DNA of 64,000 nucleotides, taken from the NCBI GenBank assembly GCA_963580285.1, contig OY757013.1, forward strand, positions 147,755,162 to 147,819,161, in the 5' to 3' direction. Shown piece by piece: positions 22,475 through 34,400 of this stretch (its first letter is position 1; each line of letters begins with the position of its first letter). The notes beneath the pieces are model-generated. The model saw only the letters and a list, made by a program, of their open reading frames with translations. It was not told where the DNA came from and did no database searches. This DNA is from Lucinisca nassula (Eukaryota; Mollusca; Bivalvia; Lucinida; Lucinidae). Made by a program: the position numbers and the translations under genes.

Positions 22475-25400
22475 GTAAATATTAGACATTATTCTCAACC
22501 CTTATCTTGCTGTTCACAACAACCCCTATCTTTGCAAACAGTGTAGATCCAGATCAGATGGCCTCTGAAGAAGCCATCTGATCAGGATCTACACTGTTTG
22601 GCATTCAGTTTATGAATTTGTAGCAGTAAATTACATCAAGTAATTTGATTGGTTGATAGACAGAAATGGGTGTGGCTTAAATGAATATTCAGCAAGAGAA
22701 GGGTTAATTAGTTCTTATTAATTCTTTCCTATTAGACTTTTTATGCTCCCACAGACAAGCCTAAACAAAAAGTGCAAATCCAGATTAGATGCCACATCAG
22801 AATGCATTTGCCATTCATCCAATTATATTAAAACACAACATCATGTAGTAAATACAACAAGTGTGGTAAGGAGTTGAGGTGTCGAAATATTTAGAGTAAA
22901 TGGATACACATTGAAGGGGGGCAAGTCTTCAAACCTGCAATAAGATAATAAGCAAAGACTTGGATTAGCTGTCACTTATGTCTCTTTGCATAACCAAGAG
23001 GCTAAAGAAGGTTTATCAATCAGCAAAGACCCTGATCAAACTGTGCAGATGCCCAGGCTGATTGAAGTCTTGCCTGGTTGCTCTAGTCAGAGTCTTGTAG
23101 GTTTTAACATGTGCTGGCTCATGTATATATTGACTCCCTTTTTGGGTTCTGTTAAAGGGGTAGGAGAAGGCCCTTTTTTTTAAAGGGGCTCTGTGTAGCA
23201 ACAATAGCCTAACACTTATCCTGCTGTTCAGGACAACCCCTACTTTTGCAAACTGCAGATCCAGACCAGATGGCTGAAGAAGCCTTCTGATCAGGATCTA
23301 CAGTGTTTGTCATGCAGTTTGTGAACTGGACAAATTTATCAAATAATTTGATTGGTTGATTATCAGCAATAGGAGTGGCTTAATTAATTTATACAGTGGG
23401 GTAAGGGCTAATATATGTCTAAGCATCAATGGACAGGGCTGGTACAATACTAAAGAGCCGTCTTGGTCCTGTTGATTATGATTATACAAATTCATTCAAA
23501 ATATACCAGCTAGCTTAACAGGCCTGTTAGTGGTCAAAATGTTCTTGCAGGTACACATACTATATTTAATACAATGGTAAGTTTGCTGAAAAAAAAATGT
23601 TAGTAGCTTTTGCAAATGCAATTAAAAGCTACTCATGTTGTTTCAGTAAAAATATGTGTATAAGCAGTACATGTATTAGACAGTCAAAATTTTAACTAAC
23701 CAGCAACCTATGTTAGTTTTGAACAACTTGGCCTGGTACTTGACAGAATTTAGTAACTATTTCTTAGCATCTATTACAGGTACTTCTGCTTGATTTGTCT
23801 AAAGCATTTCTAAAGGAAACTGAAGGGACTGAGTCTTATATGGATGAACTGAAGCACAATGTCACCAGCCTACAGTTTGCCATGGACAAACTGATAGATT
23901 TTGTCAACACCACAGCTATAGATCAACAAAAGGTTTGTAGCATAATACTTGCCAGCAGTCTTGACTGCTTGAGCAAGCAGAACCAATATAGGGTCTGAAT
24001 AGTTTGAGCCACTGAGGGCTAATACAAGCCCAAGGACAGGAGGTATAATTTGGGGGTGCGGGGGAGTGGGGAATGGGGGGATATAGTAAAACTCCGAAAA
24101 ATTGGGAAATCTTGAGGACTGGCCGTAATTCTCCTAAAATTTTACAAATTTGTTTCACGATCCAGTAAGAAATCCAAAAGATGCAGTCAGAATGGCAAAC
24201 AGTGTAGACCGTGATCAGACTGGTCCTTTAGGAGCAGTCTAGACTGGTCCTTTAGGAGCAGTCTGATCTGGGTCTACACTCTTTGCTCTGGCCTATCTGT
24301 CCCAATACTTAGGATCATTATGGAAACTTAAGAATATTTTTTCTATCTTCTTCAAAATAAAGGTAAGTTGTGTGTCCACATTAGACTCACCTCATACAAC
24401 ATAATTTTTCAAAATAAAATATAACATAATAAAGATTATTTTGTGAGTGAGTTAGTGTTGGAGTTTTACATCCCACCAACAGCTAAGATCATACAGAGAC
24501 GGGACCTTGGTTTAAAGACTCATCTGAAAGTCTGGAGAAGCCCGGGATCGATCCTGCGATCCCTGGTTCACAAGGCGAGTAGTGTATCCACAACACCAAC
24601 AAATTTAAAAGTTGTCACTAAATATATGCAATCTGGAGCTATAGAAGGAATTCCCTATGGACTCCATACATGTGGTTCTATTCAGCCTTGGTTATCCCTT
24701 ATCCTACTGGACACGACAACCACTACCTTTCAGTGTAGATCCAGATCAGATGAATTAGGATCAGGATATGTACACTGTCATTCTGTTGATGAATTGAAGG
24801 AATATATTATATACATGTATTAAGTAATTTGATTGGTTGATAGTCAGAAATCAGTGTCTTGAAAGCAGGATGAGGGTTAAAACAAGCCATCAAGTAACAT
24901 TTCCCTGTATGTGTTTTTCCCCCATTATCTGTTGCCAAGCTTCTTAATGCCAATCACAATAATTGTCATCTGCTGATTACTCTAAAACTCATTGCTTCAA
25001 ACAGTGTGGATCCAGATCAGACTGCTCCTCAAAGAGCAGTCTGATCAGGGTCCACACTGTTTGCCTGTATTCAAACATGTTTTGAAAGGCTGTAAGATGC
25101 AGCAGACAACATAAACAGACAGTTTCAAAAGCATTTTTTTCTTGGCAGCTTTAGGGTTAGCAATACACTACAACCGCCTTATATCACTACTGTAATGATC
25201 CTAACCCTTATCCTGCTGAATATTCATTGAAGCCACACCCATTTCTGTCTATCAACCAATCAAGTTACTTGATGTTATTTATTGCTACAAATTCATAAAC
25301 TGAATGCCAAACAGTGTAGATCCTGATCAGATGGCTTCTTCAGAAGCCATCTGATCTGGATCTACACTGTTTACAAATATAGGGGTTGTCGTGAACAGCA

Positions 25401-28400
25401 AGATAAGGGTTAAGTATTGTGACAGATAGGCCAAAGCAAAAAGTGCAGACCAAGGAGCAGTCTGATCAGGGTCTACACTGTCATTTCTGTCTGCACCTTT
25501 TGGACTCCTTGAGGAGCAGTCTGATCTGGGCCTGCACTGTTTGCTGAGGCCTATCTGTCCCAATTCTTAGGATCATTGTGGTATACCCATGCTATGTTGT
25601 GTACTGATTCAAATTTGACCCTCCAAGTGCTATGGCAAATTCTAGAGCAGAGGATAATCTATTTTTCTCCGAAACTCAAATGTCAGACTAACCATTTTGA
25701 GCCTGTTAGGCCTCATTTGTGACCGTCACTTCTAATTTTCTGTAGATGAAAGCCGAAGTTGGGAAACTGCAAGGTGACATAACAGCTCTGTCCGCAGCTA
25801 TTGAAGGTAAAACTGTGAGTGGTGAACCCCTTGTTACAAGACCTACACTAACTCGGATGGATTTCACTTCAAGTAAGCATATCTGTGTAAGCTCACCTGA
25901 AAAGTCTAGGTTCAGAATTTTAACCCTTGTCCTGCTGAAGATTCATATATGCCACACCCACTACCAATTATCAACCAATCAGATTACTTGATGCAAATTA
26001 TTGCAACAAATTCACAATCTGAATGGCAAATAATGTAGATCCTGATCAGATGGCTTCGTCAGAAGCCATCTGATCTGTATCTTCATTGTTTGGAAAATAA
26101 GGCATATCTGGGCTCAGCAGGACAAGGGTTAAAGGGAAAGGATACACATTCAGGGGACGCCCCTCTTTCAAAACATGTTTGTCAGCCTTATCAACAGTCT
26201 ACTGTTAGATGAAAGCATTTACTCCTAAGAGCAGACCACTTTTTCAGTGACTCTTTTCTTGGGAATACATTAACATTCAGGGGATGCAACCCCCTTAAGG
26301 GGAAGGGAAAGGATACACATTCAAGTGATGCAACTCACTCTTAGAGGAAAGAATTTGCTCTTGAGGAGTAAATTCTTTCCTTTAAGGGAAGACCCCTTTT
26401 TCTGTAACTCTTTTCTTGGGAATAGATACACAATCAGGGGATGCAACTCCCTTAAGGGGAAAGGATACACAGTCAAGTGAGGCAACTCAATCAAAAAATG
26501 ATTGTCTTTCTCATTAACATTGATCCGAATTTGCTCCTAAAGGGCAAATTCTTTCCTCAAAGGGAAAACCCCTTTTCAGTAGGGTTCAATGTACAGAAAA
26601 ACAAACAGGAAGTTGCAAGTAATCTCTGTTGAAAAAATGTTAGGTAAACCCTTTCCTTTTAATTGTTCATGCACAAGATCTTGTCAAGCCTTGTTAAATA
26701 TCTCTACCCTGTATTTGACAAAACCCATAAAATATCTTGTTGAACTTGTTCAGTAAAAATGCTGCGTTATATGAAACGGCTGAGGAGCTATGATTTCTTA
26801 AATTTCAAATTAATCTGAAAAAGATATCCCTCTGAAACACAAAGAACAGCTGACACTAAAAAACAGTAGATTTTGTTTGAGTATGTTTATGAGAGAAACA
26901 CTACAGCTTCTTTGTAGCACTGTTTTAGATATAATATGGTATAAAAATAGATCCCAAAAAGATGTCAAGAAAACAGTATCTGAAAATGTTGTCTGTTTAT
27001 GTTGTCAGCTGCATCTTAAATTCTTGCAAACTTTCAAACATATTTTTACAAACAGGCAAACAGTGTGCTCCCTGATCTGACTACAGTCTGCTCTGTGTCG
27101 ACACAGTTTGCAACAATGACTTTCAAAGTAACCAGCAGACAACAAAAGCAGACGGCAATTGTTGTGATTGGCAACGGGCTGCAAGCAAACAGTATGGACC
27201 CAGATTAGACTGCTCCTTAAGGAGCAGTCTGATCTGGGTCCACACTGTTTTCAACAATGACTATTAAAGTTACCAGCAGGCAACAAAAGAAGAGACAATT
27301 GTTGTGATTGGCATCTTAAATGTTGAAAGCTTATGTAATGCAAAAGCACTGGTGTGAATAGCTGTTATATGTTTGTATTTCAGTGGTGGGTACAGACTGT
27401 GCAGCTCTGTATTTGGCTGGAGTAAACATAAGTGGAATATATACTTTACAACCAGACATCAAAAATAGTTCCTACCAGTTCTCAGCATACTGTGACATGG
27501 AACACGATGGGGGAGGCTGGACTGTTGTACAAGTAAGACTTTAATTTGTCCACATCTATCAAAATCACTACATTTAAACTTTCATCATTCAGTAAGAAAA
27601 TCAAAGCGTTGACAGCACTGGTGGCCCATGGGTTGTTTGTCTCTGAGTGTAGGTTGAGAAAAAAGGCCCAGAACTTGCACTAGACACTTGCACTTAGACT
27701 GTTCCATTTATACTTTAAATAGGGGATATTGTTATTTGGGAAGGTATTTGGCAGGTTTACGGACGGAAATTTCGTTTTACGGCAATGGTTCTGTAAAATG
27801 GAATTTGCGACAATAAAACCAATGATTATCTCCTCAAGACAATTTTCAATCGGTTGTTTCCTTATAAAGTTTGCCTTTTTGCTCAAAGTAGCAAGTGCTG
27901 GAAAGCAAAGTTAAGTGATGACGCCGGGTTACCGACAGTACCATATTCGGGCGTGTATTACCCACAGTTTTTTTCCCTCAAATTACAGGCCCAAGTTCAG
28001 GGTGCGGGTAATCCACCCAAATTATTTTTGGACGTTTTTTTTTTTTTTACTTTTGTCAGCTGAAAATACGATGCATCTCAATGTTATGCTCTATCCCTTT
28101 ACGATTCCCGACATAAATAATGTTAATTATCGACTCAATCTTACTTGCACATGAGTAATATAACAATCTCCATTAATAGCAAGCCAGATTTTGTGCTTAT
28201 TATTCCTAAAACTCTGATTTTAAACGAAATAAACAAGCAAGTTCAATGCGAACATCAAAGTTTTCAGGCATCCAAATAGCCGCCCACAAACCACCGGTAC
28301 AATTTTTCTGCATGTGATCGGTAAATGGCGTCATTGGACCCCAGCAACCCCACATGTGACTATTGTTTTATTTTAATGGGGCGCATCTCTTTCGTAAAAA

Positions 28401-31400
28401 AATGTTTGGAACTGGGATAAGGGTGGGTAGAAAACAGCATTTTGCACAACTTCCGACCTATCCCCGTAAGCTCCATGTCAATAACCAACAACAGCATACA
28501 GATGTGTTTACACAAATTAAAGCGTTTGACTTTTCCCGCCAAGCGTCTGCTAATTGCCGCCAAAACATAACCATTCATGAGATAGTAGAATAGTCTGTTT
28601 TTATTATGTATACATCTACCGTTAGATATAGCAACTCGTCTTAGGAGCAATTAAATCATTTTCACATTGATTGTGGATTAAATTTATTTTATGACTAGGG
28701 AATAAACGCAAATTAGAGACATAACTTGACCATATTTTCACACCTTGTCACGTGAAACAATGTAGGCTTATCAATAGCGCTGGAGGTACACACTACATCT
28801 GAAATGAAAGACATGCATCACAGGGCAATTATGACAGGGATTAACAATAGTGTCATAATTGAACCGATATAAATCATCATACAGTGTAGATCCGAATCAG
28901 GTCTGCGGCGTCTGATCTGGGTCTGCACTGTTTGCCAATGTCCCCCAAAAAGGGCAGCTGGGCATATATTGATTAATAAATAAATAACAAGGGTGAACTG
29001 GTAAAGTTTTTACAACATTTTAATAGGCCCCCGCCTATAGGGGCTTGAAGAAATATATGGGCTGCATGATGCTTCCACGCAGAGCTGAATCCGGCCCGCA
29101 CACTAGTACTGGTAAACCGCTTAGGGGATCTAAGCCTGTCCAGGAACCGCGGTGCGAGGCGGTCCGTCCATGCTAATAAACCCTATTGGTTTCATTGGGC
29201 GACAGGGCTTGAGATGTCATTTCATCTCAATGTCGGGTAAAAGTCCCACAAAATTGGAAGCAACGTCTCCAAAATGACCTTTGCAGTGTTGACGGGGACG
29301 TTAAACCTCAAATCAAACAAATCAAACAAACAACATTTTAATGTAAATACAAGCTTTCTGGTGATACTCCCACATACATGCATTTTTCTTGCCTTTTGAA
29401 GACGATCGCGCGTTCTGTAGTGTATTACAAAAACTGGCCAAATTCTTACCTTTTCTCACTTACGCACCCACCAAAATTTCAGCAAATGTTCCATGCGGGT
29501 AATACAACAGAATGTTTTCCCCCAGATTTTGGCCAAAAAAAATGGGTGCAGGTAGTATGCAAATGCGGATAATACACGCCCGAATACGGTATACTGTCGC
29601 AAATATTTGACATAATCCAACCAGACATCGCATTACATATGCAAGTGCATTAGAATGATAAATGGAATATTCCATTCCACAGATTTGGACAGTTCCAAAT
29701 TGAATATAAGGAATGTCATGCAGTTTTATTTTTCGCTTTAAGTTTTCCTTACTTTAAGCAAACAGTCTAGACTATGAAGAGATGCCACATTCTGTGGGAT
29801 ATGACCTGGGTCTTCACTGTGTGCCAATGCCCCATCTCTGGGATGCAAAATATATAACCCCAACCTCTTTATAACATTATTGTTGGGGTCAAAAGCAATA
29901 AGCATGTTAGTTAAAAACCAGAGGACCATTGGTCCTGAATCGCTCACCTGACTTTTCTGAGGAAGTCCTCAAAGACTTTAATATGTGATCTTTGGCCAAG
30001 AGGGACCGAAGGTCTGTGTAACTGGGTGGGGATCTCAACTGTTTCCGAGATATTAAGCATTTAATGCAATAAAGGGAGTTGGCCCCCAGCCCCCCCCCAC
30101 TGGAACCGTAGGTCCAACGGTCCATTACACTGAATGGGACAAGAATATATATGGTTTATGGGTGGGGATCTTAACCGTTTCCGAGATATTAAGCATTTTG
30201 TGGAAAAAAGGGGGTTAGGCATGCCCCCCTCCCTCACCCAGGGACCCCCGGGTCCAAAGGTCCATGTCACTGAATGCGCCTTATCATAAGGAACAAGAAT
30301 ATATATGGTTTGTGGGTGGGGATCTTAACCTTTTCCGAGATATTAAGCATTTTGAGCAAAAAAGGGGGAGGGGCATGCCCCCACCCCCCCGGACCCCTGG
30401 TACCCCAGGGTCCAAAGGTCCATGTCACTGAATGCGCCTCATCATAAAGAACAAGAGTATATATGGTTTATGGGTGGGGATCTTAACCGTTTCCGAGATA
30501 TTAAGCATTTAATGCAAAAAAGGGGGTGGGGCATGCCCCCCTGGGACCCCCGGGTCCAAAGGTTCATGTCACTTAATGCGCCTTATGATCAGGAACAAGA
30601 ATATATATGGTTCATGGATAGAGATCTTAACCGTTTCCGAGATATTAAGCATTTTGTGCAAAAAAAAGGGGTGGGGCATGCCCCCCCCCCCCCCCCGGAC
30701 CCCTGGTACCCCATGGTCCAAAAGTCCATGTCACTGAATGGGCCTCATTATAAGGAACAAGAGTATATATGGTTTATGGGTCGGGATCTTAACCGTTTCC
30801 GAGATATTAAGCATTTTGTGCAAAATAGGGGTGGGGCATGCCCCCCCCCCCCAGGTACCCCGGTACCCAAAGTTCCAAAGGTCCATGTCACTGAATGCGC
30901 CTTATCATAAGGAACAAGAATATATATGGTTTATGGGTGGGGATCTTAACCGTTTCCGAGATATTAAGCATTTTGTGCAAAGAAGGGGGTGGGGCATGCC
31001 CCCCCGGGGGGCCCAATGGGTCCCAAAATCCATGTCACTTAATGCGCCTCATCATAAAGAACAAGAGTATATATGGTTTATGGGTGGGGATCTTAACCGT
31101 TTCCGAGATATTAAGCATTTAATGCAAAAAAGGGGGTGGGGCATGCCCCCCTGGGACCCCCGGGTCCAAAGGTTCATGTCACTTAATGCGCCTTATGATC
31201 AGGAACAAGAATATATATGGTTCATGGATAGAGATCTTAACCGTTTCCGAGATATTAAGCATTTTGTGCAAAAAAAAGGGGTGGGGCATGCCCCCCCCCC
31301 CCCCGGACCCCTGGTACCCCATGGTCCAAAAGTCCATGTCACTGAATGGGCCTCATTATAAGGAACAAGAGTATATATGGTTTATGGGTCGGGATCTTAA

Positions 31401-34400
31401 CCGTTTCCGAGATATTAAGCATTTTGTGCAAAATAGGGGTGGGGCATGCCCCCCCCCCCCCCCCGGGGAACCCCGGTACCCAAAGTTCCAAAGGTCCATG
31501 TCACTGAATGCGCCTTATCATAAGGAACAAGAATATATATGGTTTATGGGTGGGGATCTTAACCGTTTCCGAGATATTAAGCATTTTGTGCAAAGAAGGG
31601 GGTGGGGCATGCCCCCCCGGGGGGCCCAATGGGTCCCAAAATCCATGTCACTTAATGCGCCTCATCATAAGGAATAAGAATATATATGGTTTAGTGGCAT
31701 TATTTGTAACAGTTTGCAAGATATCAGACATTTCTACTTTTTCCCATACAAATGCCCATGTTACCAAATTTAACCTTGGCGTAAAATAGGTCAAGGTCAT
31801 CCCAGGGACACCATTTATGCAATTTATGATGGGCCCATGTCCCAGGTGCTACATGCCAAGTTTCATGCAAATCGGCCCAGTGGTTCAGGAGGAGAAGATT
31901 TTCGAAGGGTTTTTACCATATATGGGCATGGCGGCCATCTTGGTCATGTGACCTAGACCAAAAATGCAAACTTTCGTTCCCCCACCCCATGGAGCCTCCA
32001 CATGAAATTTGACTACAATCGGCCCAGCGGTTCCGGAGGAGAAGACGTTTGAAAATGTGAACACACACACACACAGAATTTTTGCCTGGCCATACTATCA
32101 GCTCACCAATGAGCCTTCGGCTCAGGTGAGCTAAAAAACTGTTATATCCAAACAAAAATGTATGGATTATATAGAAAAAATGACCATTGATGGTCATTTT
32201 TCTATATAATCTATACATTTTTAGGATCCATCTTGAGACTGTGTTATATCCAAAACCATGTTTTAACCTATTGATAAACAGTTTCCAGTACTTGGGGTAC
32301 TTTTATTTTGATTGCCCTGCATTTATTGCCGTGTCTGCTTTATGCATAACTTGATATGTAGGAGTCCCATTTTCCACCAGTTCATTTGTCAAGTGGTCAA
32401 CATTTGTGACAACTTTAGTTTTCCCCCTAATGTCCAGGCCCATTTCTCAAGAACTATAAGAGCTTCATTAATCATACTTGGTAAAAACTTACATCATGGC
32501 ATGGCAACTTTAACTCATTTTGTACTAGAAACCCCGAAAAGGGTACCCTGGCAAACAGGGCAGGCCCAAATCAGACGGGGCACTGTTTGCTAATAGTCCA
32601 GTCATTTTCCAAATGATCTTTGATGAGAACACAACCCAACACCTCTAAATTTTTAAATGGACTCCTGTTATATATAAGGAAGAAGATACCATTTGGTACA
32701 CAAAGGGTTAAGGCAAACATCTATATTTGACCTTGTTCAACATTTCATGGTTCACCGGCATCAAACCAAATGTTCAAGCCCATTTCTCAAGAGCTATAAC
32801 AACTACTTACTAGTACAACTTCCATCCACAGGTTGTATCTTGAATGCAAGCATTCAGGTTTGACCTTGACCTATTTTTTTTATGGATTACTCAGGATTTT
32901 TCCACCTGAAGTATTTGCAGCTGTCTTTTCTATTCAAGTCCATTCCTCAAGGTGGCACTACAGTAAAAAAAATCCCCTTACTCACAATGTAAATTGGGGC
33001 ATATTCCATGTTCTACCACATTTCAGCAAGTCTAATGCTTCCATTATGAGGCATATAATTTGACAGGCTGACCATTTACCTTCCAGAAGAAGCTAAAAAA
33101 TATGTATGCTGTGCGGCATATTTTGGCCTTTTTGGCAGCCAGTGTCAACAAACCCATACCGCAGCGAATAAATCCAGGCATTTCCAGTGGCCAGTCAGCA
33201 CAATTTTATGATCAGCTGCATTTTACAATAGCAAATACCTACTAATATTTCTTCTAATAAACAATAATACTTCTCAGAAAAATAATGGCTAAGCACCAAA
33301 TCCAATCAGAAGCAGCAGAATATTCAATTCTGTACTGAAAGCTCTCCCCAAAGCAAGTGCAGCTTTCAAAAAGACCAATTATTTACTGTAGTGCAACCTA
33401 TACCAAACCCTAATTTCTTTATGATCCACCAAAAGAATTGCCAAACACAAGTTTAGACCATATCTAATAATATAGTCATGCATAATTAATGTTCAGTGAC
33501 AAAGAATCTTTAAACTTTGCGAAAAAGTTATCGCTTCCAGATTCTACGATGAAAGCCGGACAAACCATGTTTTGTGAAAAAGCGCAAAGTTTACCTCTTT
33601 CCAGAATGGAACCCAGAAACCGGCTTGCATCAGTGCTTCTTCTCAGATGTCTTTGGAATACTTTAATCCTAAAATGCACTAAATCATGTCCTATTAGCAG
33701 CCATGCTAGAAATTTTGGCTGTTCTCACACCTATACCCCCTAATTTCAGTAAAAATGGGCATTTTGAGGATATTTTGGGGACAAAACCTTGATGAAAATG
33801 ATTATAAATGCCTTAATGCCATGAGAAATGTCTGAATATATCTATTCAAATCTTGTAACATGAACCCAACCAGTAAGAACTTACAACGGCTGAGAAAACT
33901 CATTGCAATATTGGAGCGGGCCGTTCTGAGAGACAATTTTGAAATTTTGCATTGGCTTGAGACCCTTGTCTAATGCCAAGTAACCTCAGTGTTATATTCA
34001 ATATTGAGTATTTTCTTTTTCTTGTGTTCCTGTTTAGACATTTACTGCAGGTCTGCTTTCCAAACAGACCAATGACAACTGATTTACATGGCTTTTAAGT
34101 ACCCCCCCCCCCTCCAATTACATGGAACAGAAGCAAACACTTATAAAATACACCCAGTTAGTCCTAAATTAGCACTAAACTTACAATTTGTACAGTTTCT
34201 GTGACAAAATACATGCCAGGAAGATCCACTTTAAGATACAGAATTGGAGGGAACCTATTATGTGTGAAAATATTATGTAATGAATGAAAACATTAGAGGG
34301 AGCTGATTTTTCTACTTTCGGTTTAGGTGGCACTACAGTAAAAAAAATCCCCTTACTCACAATGTAAATTGGGGCATATTCCATGTTCTACCACATCTCA

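Larger units (their letters stand above)
27936..29597 (+). mobile_element. TIR element with ATTCGGGCGTGTATTA ends in FReD intron 4
   Basis: CGACAGTACCATATTCGGGC ... at 27935 is inverted as GCCCGAATACGGTATACTGT at 29578. Subterminal GCGGGTAAT repeats occur on both sides. TA lies at both borders of the CGGGCG block. About 1.66 kb including a later SINE; no transposase ORF recognised, so non-autonomous. Confidence 0.6.

Noticed and set aside
24443..24823. 126-codon ORF
   Set aside because: Spans a degenerate SINE and a MITE inside a FReD intron; no coherent domain.
30422..31677. Overlapping ORFs of 162, 207 and 163 codons with repeated [20 protein letters not shown]
   Set aside because: They arise from about 150-bp tandem monomers whose length keeps the frame open; frames overlap and no start, signal or domain is present.
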